Source: Mucilaginibacter mallensis
GTDB lineage: Bacteria; Bacteroidota; Bacteroidia; Sphingobacteriales; Sphingobacteriaceae
NCBI RefSeq assembly: GCF_900105165.1
Contig: NZ_LT629740.1
Span: 4,650,001-4,714,000, forward strand
Direction of reading: 5' to 3'
DNA: 64,000 bases
Position 1 is the stretch's first letter. Every line of letters begins with the position of its first letter. A program made the position numbers and the translations under genes. The notes below the pieces were generated by a model. It did no database searches, had not been told where the DNA came from, and saw nothing but the letters and a program-made list of their open reading frames with translations. Below are positions 36,811 through 46,533 of the stretch, piece by piece.

Positions 36811-37588
36811 TCTTAATTGTTAGGTAAAGGTTTGTTGTTATTAATGCTGATGCCTTTAAACTTCACAAATTAATAACAAATAAAACATAATAGTTGCTTA
36901 ATCTTGAACTTTATATGTTTGCACGACATTTATTAAACCGATTATAAAATGTAGCCCGGCAAATAATAAAATCTGATTATTAAAGTTCTTTAAAATCAAT
37001 ATGTGAAAGCTGAGATTTTGAAGTGTTTTTTTGTGAGAAAACAGGACCTTATAAAATAAGTAAAGCCCCTGATGGGCAGGGGCCTTTACTAACCAATTAT
37101 AAACCTAAATTATGAGAAGACTTTTCTAATGTTTTTCAACAGTGTAAAGGTAACACTATCCAAAATAAATTCCTAATTTTTTTTCAATTATTTTTAATGT
37201 TAATTCCATATGTTTGTTTTAATGGTAACAATTCAAACAAAACATTACCAAGATCATAATTTTCAATTATTATTTACTTTTTATACTTTGGCATAAAAAG
37301 CTGTCATAAAAACGTCAGTTTACTATATTAAGTATAAAAAATATGTAACTATTTTATTTTTCACAAAAAAGTTACTTAAAATCAGGTTTAAAAATGCCAA
37401 ATCATACATTTTTGATAAAAAATTATTCAAAATTTAGATTTATAAGTCAATTTTTACAAAAAATATGCCCTAATACACCATTTGGCATCAATGTTCTTAT
37501 CCTCCACGTAGCAAAAAAATATTACTTTAAGTCTACATCAACGTAAAAACGCTTTCCCATTTTTGCATAAATATTTTTATTTTTTTTA
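36811..37588. other. 778-bp AT-rich intergenic region with a promoter, a hairpin and a minimal MRRLF frame
   Basis: A plus-strand promoter (TTG 36893, 18 bp, TATGTTTG 36914-36921) is followed at 37060-37089 by a GC-rich hairpin (GTAAAGCCCCTG / CAGGGGCCTTTAC) and then by ATGAGAAGACTTTTCTAA (37112-37129, MRRLF stop). The rest, to 37588, is very AT-rich with no frame. It may encode a small RNA or leader. Confidence 0.45.
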
Positions 37589-38794
37589 ATGACATCTATC
37601 GCCACCACCAAAAAAACGCCCGAACTTACTTCATTTACCTTATGGATAATGACTATTACCACCGGACTCGTGGTGGCAAATATTTATTATAACCAACCTT
37701 TACTAGGTGATATTGCACACAGTTTTAAAATAAGTAACGGAGTTGCGGGTCGTGTATCCATGATCACACAAATGGGTTACGCGGCAGGGATGTTCTTTAT
37801 TGCCCCTCTTGCCGATATGTTTGAGCGTAAAAAATTAATGCTCTTTGCATTTGCAGCGGTTATTGTAGCCCTAATAGGAGCGGCTATGGCTCCGGATATA
37901 AATTTACTCATACTGGCCAGCTTTTTGGTTGGCATGGCATCACTCATACCACAATTACTTATACCCATGGCTGCCCACCTGGCAAAACCCGAAGAAAGGG
38001 GCAAAAAAATTGGCGTAGTAATGAGCGGCTTGTTAATAGGTATATTATTATCACGTACTGTAAGCGGTTTTATTGGCGCGCACTTTGGCTGGAGGGCCAT
38101 GTTCTTTATAGCGGCAGGCTTAATGGTGCTGATGGTAATAATGGTGTTCTTCTTTTTACCAGCAGTTGAGCCTGATTATAAAGGCAGCTACAAAAACCTG
38201 ATGAAATCGCTGATCCATCTTTTTAAGGCCGAACCTAAGCTGAGATTTGCCGCATTAAGGGGCGCTTTATGCTTTGCCTGTTTCAGCGCATTCTGGACTA
38301 CCATAGTTTTCCTGCTGAAGGAAAACTTTAATATGGGTAGCGATGCAGCCGGCCTATTTGGCTTAGTCGGCGCATTTGGAGCCGTAGCCGCCGGACTCAT
38401 GGGCAGATTGAGTGATAAAATGGATCCTTTTAAATTATCCTTCTTTACGCTACTGCTGGTTTTACTATCATTTGTGGTGTTCATTTTTTCGGGCCACAGT
38501 ATAATTGGTTTGGTAGTGGGTGTAATTATATTGGATATGGGTGTACAGGCTACGCACATCTCCAACCAGGCCATCATATTCTCGCTTAATGCCGAAGCGC
38601 GTAATCGTATTAATACTATATATATGGTCTCCTATTTCCTGGGCGGCGCTGCCGGTACTTTTTTAGTTAGCTCACTTTGGGGTAATTTTCACTGGATGGG
38701 TGTATGTGTTGCAGGTATAGCGTTATCAACCATAGCCATAATAGTGCACCTGCTCAACCATAAAAGTATGCAAAACAAGCCTACAGGTGTATAG
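37589..38794 (+). CDS. MFS transporter
   Basis: A 401-residue protein with 12 membrane segments in two halves of six. The loop between segments 2 and 3 reads PLADMFERKKLML, the MFS motif A variant, and its second-half counterpart is GRLSDKMDP. The start VANIYYNQPLLGDIAHSF is typical of the YnfM/DHA1-type subfamily of drug or metabolite exporters. The substrate cannot be told from the sequence. Confidence 0.9.
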   Translation: MTSIATTKKTPELTSFTLWIMTITTGLVVANIYYNQPLLGDIAHSFKISNGVAGRVSMITQMGYAAGMFFIAPLADMFERKKLMLFAFAAVIVALIGAAMAPDINLLILASFLVGMASLIPQLLIPMAAHLAKPEERGKKIGVVMSGLLIGILLSRTVSGFIGAHFGWRAMFFIAAGLMVLMVIMVFFFLPAVEPDYKGSYKNLMKSLIHLFKAEPKLRFAALRGALCFACFSAFWTTIVFLLKENFNMGSDAAGLFGLVGAFGAVAAGLMGRLSDKMDPFKLSFFTLLLVLLSFVVFIFSGHSIIGLVVGVIILDMGVQATHISNQAIIFSLNAEARNRINTIYMVSYFLGGAAGTFLVSSLWGNFHWMGVCVAGIALSTIAIIVHLLNHKSMQNKPTGV

Positions 38795-38997
38795 TGCTGA
38801 CTACTGTTTACAACATTCCTGTTATAAACTTTACTACAAAATCTCCCTTAATACCATTTTCTAAATCGGTATATAATCACTGCTTTTGGTTGATTTACAT
38901 CCCATTGTAAAAAAAATCTTATTGAATGATGACTATTTTTTGGTGCAGCCACGGTTTTGGCATCAATTTGGAACAGTACACATCAAACGACACTATT

Positions 38998-39180
38998 ATG
39001 GTACCTCAAAAAAAAGATAATCAGAAAGTGGAAGAGCAAAAATGGGAAAACCCATTAAACCCGGAAAAACCCGGGGATGATCGCGACCAGGAACAATTGC
39101 TAAGGCAATACAAGGAAGCACAAAGGCTAAATAAGAATTTAACAGATGTAGAGACTAATAAAAAACCAACTAAAAATTAA
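38998..39180 (+). CDS. Small charged hypothetical protein
   Basis: From the ATG at 38998 (CACTATTATGGTACC) the product is 60 residues, hydrophilic, rich in Lys, Glu, Gln and Asn (QKVEEQKWENPLNPEKPGDD). A longer start at 38926 adds unrelated residues. No signal; probably disordered. Forms a pair with the 45-residue gene that starts 11 bp later. Confidence 0.5.
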   Translation: MVPQKKDNQKVEEQKWENPLNPEKPGDDRDQEQLLRQYKEAQRLNKNLTDVETNKKPTKN

Positions 39181-39191
39181 CCTGATATACC

Positions 39192-39329
39192 ATGAAAGCA
39201 TATAATAAACCAGCAACAAGCAAAGTAGTAGCCCGTTTTGACAGGGAATTAAGAGAATTAATAATGAATGATTTAAAAGCTTTTAAAGCGAAAAAACAAT
39301 ATACAATTGATAGCAAACTTGCTGCTTAA
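39192..39329 (+). CDS. 45-residue hypothetical protein
   Basis: ATG frame with a basic amphipathic character (MKAYNKPATSKVVARFDREL...; ends KLAA). It directly follows the 60-residue gene and precedes a bidirectional terminator, which supports translation. No family recognised. Confidence 0.5.
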   Translation: MKAYNKPATSKVVARFDRELRELIMNDLKAFKAKKQYTIDSKLAA

Positions 39330-39372
39330 TTATATACACATTTAACCTACCAAACATCTACCTATGAAAACG

Positions 39373-39407
39373 ATAGAGCTCCGCATTTTGCAGGGCTCTA
39401 TTTTTTT
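39373..39407. terminator. Bidirectional terminator shared with lpxB
   Basis: Stem ATAGAGCTCCGCA / GCAGGGCTCTAT (two mismatches) followed by seven or more T; the lpxB stop codon lies inside its right arm. Confidence 0.8.
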
Positions 39408-40510
39408 GTGGCGTATTTTATAATTAAAGCTGCAGTTTTTGCTGATGCGCCGGGATGGCCCATCCTTACATCCAGCTCGTCATAGTTATTGAGCATTTTA
39501 TCGCGATAGTCTTTATTATTGATGATCAGATCAAGTTCGGCAGCAATAGTTTGCGGGCTGCAATCCTGCTGTATCATTTCTTTAACCACCGGGGCATCCA
39601 TAATAAGGTTAACCAGCGAGATGAATTTTATTTTCACCAGCATACGTGCTATGGTGATAGATATCGGATTGCCCTTATAAACCACTACCTGCGGAACATT
39701 GAACAAAGCAGTCTCCAGCGTAGCGGTTCCAGATGCAACAATTGCGGCATCTGCATTCGTTAACAGATCATAAGTGGCATTAAATACTACAGGGATTTGC
39801 TTACCACCCAAAAACTGCGTGTAAAAATCAGCAGTAAATGATGGCGCACCGGCTATTACAAACTGATGGTCTGGAAATTGGTTCATCACTCCAAGCATAT
39901 CGGGCAATAAACGGCTGATCTCCTGCTTACGGCTGCCCGGCAGTAAAGCGATGATCTTCTTTTCAGGCAGATGATTATGCTGATAAAATTCCGCATCAGG
40001 TTTAAAAGCTGCGGTGGCATCCAGCAGCGGGTTGCCCACATAATCAACCTGCATGCCCCATTGTTTGTAAAAATCAACCTCAAAAGGCAGGATGCAAAAC
40101 ATATGGTCGACCACCTTTTTTATCTTCAATACCCGTTTCTGGTTCCAGGCCCAAACTTTGGGTGAAATATAATAGCAAACCAACAGGTTATTCTTTTTAG
40201 CGTATTCAGCTATTTTTAAATTGAAGCCAGGAAAATCTATCAGTACCAAAACATCAGGCTGATATGTACTGATATCCTGCTTGCAAAAGGCCATGTTTTT
40301 CAGGATGGTTTGCAGGTTAGCTACCACCTCAATAAAACCCATAAAGGCCATATCAGCATAATGCTTAACCAGCGTACCACCCTCGGCCTGCATCAGGTCG
40401 CCGCCAAAGTAGCGGAACTCCGCCTGGGGGTCACGCTCTTTAAGGGCCTTCATTAAATTGGCCCCATGCAAATCACCGGACGCTTCGCCTGCTACTAAAT
40501 AGTATTTCAT
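39398..40510 (-). CDS. lpxB: Lipid-A-disaccharide synthase
   Basis: Inverting GT19 enzyme that joins UDP-2,3-diacylglucosamine and lipid X to make the lipid A disaccharide on the inner face of the inner membrane. The 370-residue product opens with YYLVAGEASGDLHGANLMKAL and has CYYISPKVWAWNQKRV and LLPGSRKQEI, all LpxB signatures. It follows surE with a 21-bp gap, the usual Bacteroidota pair. Confidence 0.96.
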   Translation of the reverse strand: MKYYLVAGEASGDLHGANLMKALKERDPQAEFRYFGGDLMQAEGGTLVKHYADMAFMGFIEVVANLQTILKNMAFCKQDISTYQPDVLVLIDFPGFNLKIAEYAKKNNLLVCYYISPKVWAWNQKRVLKIKKVVDHMFCILPFEVDFYKQWGMQVDYVGNPLLDATAAFKPDAEFYQHNHLPEKKIIALLPGSRKQEISRLLPDMLGVMNQFPDHQFVIAGAPSFTADFYTQFLGGKQIPVVFNATYDLLTNADAAIVASGTATLETALFNVPQVVVYKGNPISITIARMLVKIKFISLVNLIMDAPVVKEMIQQDCSPQTIAAELDLIINNKDYRDKMLNNYDELDVRMGHPGASAKTAALIIKYATKK

Positions 40511-40531
40511 GGGTTAATTGTATTGCACAGG

Positions 40532-41308
40532 CTACACATTAAAGGTCCAGTTATTTAATATAGGCATGGCATGGTAGGCAGTCATATCAAACTGTACAGG
40601 CACAACCGATACATAATTATGCTCCAATGCCCACACATCGGTATCCTCACCGGCATCATTTAATTGAAATACGCCGGTTAGCCAATAATATGGTCTTTTA
40701 TGCGGATCGATACGCTCATCAAATTCTTCGGCCCATTTGGCGTTAGCCTGACGGCAGATCTTGATACCCTTTAAATCACCACCTGCCGGGAAGTTTACAT
40801 TCAACAAGGTGGCAGCAGGTAAGCCATTCTCCAAAACCTGCATAGCCAGTTCGCGTACATATTTTTTACAATGACTAAAATCAGCCTGCAGCGTAAAATC
40901 ATCCAATGAAAAACCTATTGATGGGATACTCTCAATAGCACCCTCAACCGCCGCCGACATGGTACCCGAATACAACACGTTAATAGAGTTGTTCAATCCG
41001 TGATTAATCCCCGAAACACACAGATCAGGCTTTTCACCCTTAAATACGGAGTTAACGGCTAGTTTTACACAATCAACCGGTGTGCCCGAACAGCGGTACA
41101 TTTCAACACCTTCATAAATATCAACCTTATCAAAGCGCAATGGCTTGCCAATGGTAATAGCATGCCCCATACCCGATTGCGGGCTATCGGGTGCTACCAC
41201 TACAACCCGGCCAAGATCTTTCATCACATCAATTAAAGCTTTTATACCGGGGGCGGTTATGCCGTCGTCGTTTACAACAAGGATGGTGGGTTTGGTAGAT
41301 TTTTTCAT
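40532..41308 (-). CDS. surE: 5'/3'-nucleotidase SurE
   Basis: Survival protein that dephosphorylates nucleoside 5'- and 3'-monophosphates. Metal-binding motif ILVVNDDGITAPGI near the start and SGINHGLN further on are diagnostic. With the start at ATG 41308 the product is 258 residues; the further upstream ATG at 41329 would precede the predicted transcription start, because a perfect -7 box ends 5 bp before 41308. Co-transcribed with lpxB. Confidence 0.95.
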   Translation of the reverse strand: MKKSTKPTILVVNDDGITAPGIKALIDVMKDLGRVVVVAPDSPQSGMGHAITIGKPLRFDKVDIYEGVEMYRCSGTPVDCVKLAVNSVFKGEKPDLCVSGINHGLNNSINVLYSGTMSAAVEGAIESIPSIGFSLDDFTLQADFSHCKKYVRELAMQVLENGLPAATLLNVNFPAGGDLKGIKICRQANAKWAEEFDERIDPHKRPYYWLTGVFQLNDAGEDTDVWALEHNYVSVVPVQFDMTAYHAMPILNNWTFNV

Positions 41309-41313
41309 TGGCA

Positions 41314-41321
41314 CAAAGTTA
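41314..41321 (-). promoter_or_regulatory. -7 box of surE, 5 bp before the start codon
   Basis: TAACTTTG on the minus strand, then TGCCA, then ATG. A transcript starting at the usual distance would have almost no leader. Confidence 0.65.
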
Positions 41322-41346
41322 GGAATCAAATTAAATTAAACGTCAC

Positions 41347-42186
41347 CTACTTTGAACTGCCACAATATTTTGCGATGTACTCATCTGCTTTGTCAACACC
41401 AAGTGATTTTGCTTTCTTAAAGTCATTGCATCCCTGTGCTTTTTGATTTATATAGAACTCATAAATCCCTCTATAAAGATATACTTCGCCAATATCGGTG
41501 CCCAAATCAATCGCCTTTGTAAGGTCATTAACAGCAAGTTGATATTGCTTCATACGGCCATAAATGACTCCTCTATAATAATAACCATTAATGTACTTAG
41601 GGTTAAGCTTTAATAATGACGAATAATCGTCTATAGCACCGGCTAAATCGCCCATGTTATTTTTATAGGTTGCGCGGGCATAATAAGCTAATGAAAAGTC
41701 AGGCCTTAATTTTATAAATCTATCCATATCATCAATAGCTTTTTCATGATTTCCAATATTTGCAAATTCAGTGCTTCTACGGTAATAAGCGTATGCGAAA
41801 TCATTTTTCAGGTCAATAGTTTTAGTGAAATCTACTATTGCGTCTTTAGCATCTCCGTTTATCGATTCCATTTCGCCCCTGGCATAATAGGCCATTGTAA
41901 AGTCCGGGTTAATCTCAATCGCTTTATTTAGATATTTAATAGCCTGATCAATATCACCAGAATAGAAGTATGAATAGCCCAGACCATAATAACTATTTGC
42001 ATTTTTAGGATTTGTTGCAATGGATTTTTCAAATTCCTTTTTCGAATTATCAAAATCTGCCGACAGCGCATAGTTGTATGCATTTATTTCGCTATTGCTT
42101 GATTGATATACTACTTGCTGCTTACATGAAAGCATCAATAGCAGAATAATAGTTGTGAGGAGGGTAGGTTTGGTTAAAGAAATCAT
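41347..42186 (-). CDS. TPR-repeat lipoprotein
   Basis: A 279-residue protein with a lipobox (LMLSC, then KQQ). Six tetratricopeptide repeats follow, e.g. NSYYGLGYSYFYSGDIDQAI and MAYYARGEMESINGDAKDAI, each with the usual small residue at position 8 and the Ala/Pro end. Likely a scaffold in the periplasm. Monocistronic; it ends just beyond the surE promoter, and the two genes are co-oriented. Confidence 0.88.
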   Translation of the reverse strand: MISLTKPTLLTTIILLLMLSCKQQVVYQSSNSEINAYNYALSADFDNSKKEFEKSIATNPKNANSYYGLGYSYFYSGDIDQAIKYLNKAIEINPDFTMAYYARGEMESINGDAKDAIVDFTKTIDLKNDFAYAYYRRSTEFANIGNHEKAIDDMDRFIKLRPDFSLAYYARATYKNNMGDLAGAIDDYSSLLKLNPKYINGYYYRGVIYGRMKQYQLAVNDLTKAIDLGTDIGEVYLYRGIYEFYINQKAQGCNDFKKAKSLGVDKADEYIAKYCGSSK

Positions 42187-42302
42187 ATGTTAAATATAAA
42201 TCATTTCTATATATACAGTTATTATTATGAAACGAATTGTACAAGGATAAAAATAAATACATTTGATAACTCAATGAATGAAGCTAATGGCTATCTCTCA
42301 GC

Positions 42303-42875
42303 ATGTGTGATCAACTTATAACCCATATCCGCAAGTTTGTACAATTAAGTGATGATGAGGCTGAACTTATCAGTTCAAAGATCACTCTCCAGGAATTAAA
42401 GAAAAAAGCCTTTGTACTCACTGCCGGTAAACAATGTAAAGCAAATTATTTTGTGGTGAAAGGATGCATGCGCCTGTATTATATCAACAAAAAAGATGTT
42501 GAACAGATCACTCAATTTGCCCTGGAGAACTGGTGGATAACCGATTATGATAGTATCGATAGCAAACGCCCCTCCCATTTCTACATACAAGCTGTTGAAG
42601 ACAGCGAAATACTCGTATTAGATCAGCATATTGAGGATGAACTCATCGCCCAAATACCAGCCTTCTGCAATTACCGCAGGCTGATCCTGCAAAAAGCATT
42701 CACCGCTGCTCAGCGCCGTATGGAAATGAACACCAACATGACCGACGAGGAACGTTACCGCAACTTCAGCACCCGCTTTCCCGATTTTAACCAGCGTGTG
42801 CCGCAATATATGGTGGCATCGTTTTTAGGCGTAACCCCACAATTCATCAGCCGTGTTAGGGCAAAAAAGGGTTGA
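42303..42875 (+). CDS. Crp/Fnr-family transcriptional regulator
   Basis: A 190-residue protein: a cyclic-nucleotide-binding-like beta-roll domain (LTAGKQCKANYFVVKGCMRLYYINK), a long dimer helix and a short C-terminal HTH (QYMVASFLGVTPQFISRVRAKKG). No Fe-S cysteines as in Fnr and no conserved cAMP contacts seen. This small type is common in Bacteroidota, often next to the gene it controls; here the AhpD-like gene follows 72 bp later. Confidence 0.88.
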   Translation: MCDQLITHIRKFVQLSDDEAELISSKITLQELKKKAFVLTAGKQCKANYFVVKGCMRLYYINKKDVEQITQFALENWWITDYDSIDSKRPSHFYIQAVEDSEILVLDQHIEDELIAQIPAFCNYRRLILQKAFTAAQRRMEMNTNMTDEERYRNFSTRFPDFNQRVPQYMVASFLGVTPQFISRVRAKKG

Positions 42876-42947
42876 ATTTATTAACCACAGTTCATTTTTC
42901 GGAGGATGTTTAATGCTCAAATTTGTATCAACAAAACACAAATTATC

Positions 42948-43385
42948 ATGAGCAACAGAATAAATATGGGGAAGACTGATCCAGCCGCCTACAAAGCAAT
43001 GTTTGAATTGGAAAAATACTGGAAAACAACCAGCATTAGCCAGTTACACCAGGAAATGATCCGCACACGCGCATCACAAATTAATGGTTGTGCCTTTTGT
43101 ATTGATATGCATACCAGTGACGCGCGCAAAGCCGGCGAAACTGAACGCCGCATCTACGCCCTCAACGCATGGCGCGAAACTCCATTCTTTACTGAAGAAG
43201 AACGAGCCATACTGGCACTAACTGAAGCCGTAACCCTCATCACCAAAGGCGTACCCGATGAAGTATACCAGCAAGCCGTTAAGGTATTAGGCGAGCAAAT
43301 AACAGCACAGGTAATTATGGGAACCGCCATCATCAACGCCTGGAACCGAATTGGCATCAGCACCGGGATGCAGCCAGCACTGTGA
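42948..43385 (+). CDS. Carboxymuconolactone decarboxylase / AhpD-like protein
   Basis: From ATG 42948 the product is 145 residues. It has the AhpD-like CxxC motif with a following His, INGCAFCIDMHTSDARKAGE, flanked by LHQEMIRTRASQ and LALTEAVTLI, the standard CMD fold. Such proteins act as alkylhydroperoxidase-type antioxidant enzymes. Probably controlled by the upstream Crp-like regulator (inference). Confidence 0.92.
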   Translation: MSNRINMGKTDPAAYKAMFELEKYWKTTSISQLHQEMIRTRASQINGCAFCIDMHTSDARKAGETERRIYALNAWRETPFFTEEERAILALTEAVTLITKGVPDEVYQQAVKVLGEQITAQVIMGTAIINAWNRIGISTGMQPAL

Positions 43386-43534
43386 AAGAGTCAAGAATCA
43401 AGAAGTAAGAGTCAAGAAGCTACATTAAAATAAGAAGAGCCAAAAATCGGATAATTTTTTATCTTGATTCTTGGCTCTTAATTCTTGACTCTTTTAAAAA
43501 TTCCTGATTCCCGACTCTTAATTCTTGATTCTTT
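43386..43534. repeat. Low-complexity inverted repeats between convergent genes
   Basis: Several copies of AGAGTCAAGAATCAAGAAG and its complement (CTTGATTCTTGGCTCT; TTAATTCTTGACTC) fill the 149-bp spacer between the AhpD-like gene and csbD. It can fold into a long imperfect hairpin and likely terminates both genes. Confidence 0.6.
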
Positions 43535-43720
43535 TTATAAGCTATTTAGCCATTTCACCAACTCATCACGGCTTTTGCCGGTCTTTTGCTGTAGTTTTCC
43601 CAGCGTTTCATCGTCTTTGCCCTCCTCGTGTATCAGGTCGTCATCGGTTAAATCGCCGTAGGCTTGTTTTATTTTACCCTTCAACTCGTTCCAGGTTCCT
43701 CTCAATTTTAAATCGCTCAT
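43535..43720 (-). CDS. CsbD-family stress protein
   Basis: A 61-residue hydrophilic protein with the CsbD signature LRGTWNELKGKIKQAYGDLTDDDL and the usual C-terminal helix (LGKLQQKTGKSRDELVKWL). CsbD-type proteins are made in response to general stress; molecular function unknown. Full length for the family. Confidence 0.93.
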   Translation of the reverse strand: MSDLKLRGTWNELKGKIKQAYGDLTDDDLIHEEGKDDETLGKLQQKTGKSRDELVKWLNSL

Positions 43721-43811
43721 GATGTTTTTTTATTTAGATGTATGATAGTAACATCTGTAAACACCATTAGTTTGAGAAAATCAATCTGGGCAACACGACT
43801 TTTGACTCCCC

Positions 43812-45713
43812 CTACAAAGCTCCCGCCTTAATATCCTCAACCACACCCGGATCTAATAAAGTAGATATATCACCCAAATTAGAGGTATCACCCTCAGCAA
43901 TTTTCCGCAATATTCTCCTCATAATTTTGCCTGAACGTGTTTTTGGCAGGCCGGTCACAAACTGGATCTTATCCGGTTTTGCTATAGCGCCTATAATGCG
44001 TGATACCGTCATCATTATATCTTTACGTGCAAGCTCGGGATCCCCATGCTGGTTAGGGCAAACTACGAAAGCATATACGCCTTGTCCTTTAATATCATGC
44101 GGATAGCCTACCACTGCCGATTCAACCACGCTGCTGTGCATATTAATAGCATTCTCCACCTCGGCAGTACCAATACGGTGACCCGATACATTCAGCACAT
44201 CATCCACACGCCCGGTGATACGGTAATAACCGTCCTCATCGCGCAAGCAGCCATCGCCTGTAAAATAAAGATCCTTATAAGTAGCGAAGTAAGTAGTACG
44301 GCAACGCTCATGATCGCCATAAGTAGTTCGCAGCATGCCCGGCCACGGGAATTTGATGCATAAGTTTCCGCTTACCCCGTTCCCTTGTATCTCTTCGCCT
44401 TTTTCATCAACCAAAACTGGTTGCACACCCGGTAATGGTAATGTTGCATAACCCGGTTTTAATGGGGTAACGTTAGCAATGGGCGATATCATAAACCCGC
44501 CGGTTTCAGTTTGCCACCAGGTATCCACTATCGGGCATTTCTTTTTGCCGATACGTTCATCAAACCAATGCCATGCTTCCTCATTCAGCGGTTCTCCTAC
44601 CGATCCTAATTTGGTAAGTGAGCTCAAGTCTTTTCCGTTTAACGGTTCATCACCAAAACTCATTAATGAGCGTATGGCTGTTGGCGCGGTATAAAATATA
44701 TTTACCTTGTATTTATCTACAATATCCCAAAAACGGCCTGCATCTGGCCAGGTTGGTACGCCCTCAAACATTACCGTAGTAGCACCTTGCGACAGCGGGC
44801 CATATACTATATAGGAGTGCCCGGTTATCCAGCCGATATCAGCCGTACAAAAGTAAACCTCGCCCGGTTCATACTGAAAAGCATTAGTAAACGTATAACC
44901 GGCATAAACCATATAACCGCCGCAGGTATGTACCACACCCTTAGGTTTACCTGTTGAGCCTGATGTGTAAAGAATGAACAGCATATCCTCTGCATCCATT
45001 TCTTCAGCTATAAATTCCTTCTTCCCTTGTGTTTCTATCTTCTTTATTTCATCTTCCCACCAAACGTCGCGACCCTTTATCATGGATACCGGCGTGCGGG
45101 TATGGGTAAGCACAATTACTTTTTGAACCGATGGACAACGTACCAGCGCGTCATCAATCACGGTTTTCATCGGGATCTTTTTATCGCCCCTAACACCGCC
45201 GTCAGTAGTTATTACAATATTACATTCCGCATCCAGAATCCTATCGGCAATTGATTGTGCCGAAAATCCACCAAAAACTACCGAATGTATAGCACCCAGC
45301 CTGGCGCAGGCCAACACAGCAATGGCCAACTCGGGCACCATTGGCATATATATACATATGCGGTCGCCTTTTTTAGCACCGTTGTTTTTTAAAACATTGG
45401 CAAACTGGCAAACCTTATCATACAACTGTTTATAAGTAAGCACGCGATGATCTTCTGTCGGATCGTTCGGTTCCCATATTATGGCAGGCTTATCGCCCAT
45501 TGTTTCCAAATGGCGATCCAGACAGTTTTCAGTAATATTTAGTTTTGCGCCTTTAAACCACTCTATTTTAGGCTCTGTAAAGTTCCAGCTTAGTATTTTA
45601 TCCCATTTTTTGCGCCATAAAAAGTTGTCGGCAATTTCTTTCCAAAATTGTTCAGGTTGTTCAACACTCTTTTTATAGGCTTGCTCGTACTCGGGAAACG
45701 ACTTAATTTTCAT
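43812..45713 (-). CDS. acs: Acetyl-CoA synthetase
   Basis: Makes acetyl-CoA from acetate, ATP and CoA via acetyl-AMP. The 633-residue product has the adenylate-forming P-loop YTSGSTGKPKGVVHT, the WWQTETGG motif, the YFTGDGCLRDEDGYYRITGRVDDVLNVSGHRIG region (quoted in parts) and the C-terminal Lys motif KTRSGKIMRR, target of reversible acetylation. Full length. A perfect -7 box (TATATTTG) lies 48 bp before the start. Confidence 0.96.
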   Translation of the reverse strand: MKIKSFPEYEQAYKKSVEQPEQFWKEIADNFLWRKKWDKILSWNFTEPKIEWFKGAKLNITENCLDRHLETMGDKPAIIWEPNDPTEDHRVLTYKQLYDKVCQFANVLKNNGAKKGDRICIYMPMVPELAIAVLACARLGAIHSVVFGGFSAQSIADRILDAECNIVITTDGGVRGDKKIPMKTVIDDALVRCPSVQKVIVLTHTRTPVSMIKGRDVWWEDEIKKIETQGKKEFIAEEMDAEDMLFILYTSGSTGKPKGVVHTCGGYMVYAGYTFTNAFQYEPGEVYFCTADIGWITGHSYIVYGPLSQGATTVMFEGVPTWPDAGRFWDIVDKYKVNIFYTAPTAIRSLMSFGDEPLNGKDLSSLTKLGSVGEPLNEEAWHWFDERIGKKKCPIVDTWWQTETGGFMISPIANVTPLKPGYATLPLPGVQPVLVDEKGEEIQGNGVSGNLCIKFPWPGMLRTTYGDHERCRTTYFATYKDLYFTGDGCLRDEDGYYRITGRVDDVLNVSGHRIGTAEVENAINMHSSVVESAVVGYPHDIKGQGVYAFVVCPNQHGDPELARKDIMMTVSRIIGAIAKPDKIQFVTGLPKTRSGKIMRRILRKIAEGDTSNLGDISTLLDPGVVEDIKAGAL

Positions 45714-45761
45714 AATTGTAAACGATTTTATTGGCGGCGTAAATTAGTAATTTTCCTATAG

Positions 45762-45769
45762 CAAATATA
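45762..45769 (-). promoter_or_regulatory. -7 box of acs
   Basis: TATATTTG on the minus strand, giving a leader of about 45 nt. No clear -33 box. Confidence 0.55.
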
Positions 45770-45954
45770 CTTTTATGCATATTTTAATAAGTTACATTAA
45801 CTTCTTAAAATTAACTATTGTCTGTTAAATAATTGTTACCCAAAACGCTCCACAAATCTTTTTCAAAATATTTTAAAACCACTATTGTCTATTTCACTTA
45901 AAATCCTGATATTTGCAAACTCTTTAATAAAGGGATTGAATTAAATCGATTGTC

Positions 45955-46188
45955 ATGTCAAGAATTTGTGATTTAACAGGAAAAGGTTCACTGGTTGGTA
46001 ACAACGTTTCTAACTCAAACGTAAAAACCAAACGCAGGTTTCACCCAAACTTAAAACTTAAAAGGTTTTATATTCCTGAGGAAGATAGGTGGATAACTTT
46101 AAAGGTATCTACTTCAGCTGTTAAAACCATCAGCAAGAATGGTATAACTGCTTGTATCAATAAGTTTGTAAAAAAAGGATACATTTAA
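45955..46188 (+). CDS. rpmB: 50S ribosomal protein L28
   Basis: A 77-residue basic protein (MSRICDLTGKGSLVGNNVSNSN; KRRFHPNLKLKRFYIPEE). The Cys4-type zinc motif of some bacterial L28 proteins is not complete here. First of three small co-oriented translation genes. Confidence 0.97.
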   Translation: MSRICDLTGKGSLVGNNVSNSNVKTKRRFHPNLKLKRFYIPEEDRWITLKVSTSAVKTISKNGITACINKFVKKGYI

Positions 46189-46268
46189 TAGGTGTGAATG
46201 GTGAGTTGTGAATAATGAGTAAACTCATTGTTTATTACAATCCTGTCAAACCATAATAATATAAGAAA

Positions 46269-46451
46269 ATGGCTAAAAAAGGCAACAGAGTTCAGGTAAT
46301 ACTAGAGTGTACTGAGCACAAAACCAGCGGTATGCCGGGCATGTCTCGTTACATCACCACTAAGAACAAGAAAAACACAACTGAAAGATTGGAAATGAAG
46401 AAATTCAATCCTGTTTTAAGAAAAGTAACAGTTCATAAAGAAATTAAATAA
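46269..46451 (+). CDS. rpmG: 50S ribosomal protein L33
   Basis: A 60-residue basic protein with the L33 signature (VQVILECTEHKTSGMPGMSRY; ERLEMKKFNPVLRK). It lacks the CxxC pairs of the zinc-binding form (single Cys). Follows rpmB by 80 bp. Confidence 0.97.
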   Translation: MAKKGNRVQVILECTEHKTSGMPGMSRYITTKNKKNTTERLEMKKFNPVLRKVTVHKEIK

Positions 46452-46533
46452 TTAATTGATTAAGTAAATCGGTTGGTAAGGCTAAGCCTAAAATCAATAA
46501 TTCACTAACTCAATAATTCAAAAATAAAATACC

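Noticed and set aside
43386..43534. Short repeated units (AGTCAAGAATCAAGAAG) that might suggest a CRISPR array
   Set aside because: Units are not evenly spaced, face both directions and have no spacers; no cas genes in the window.
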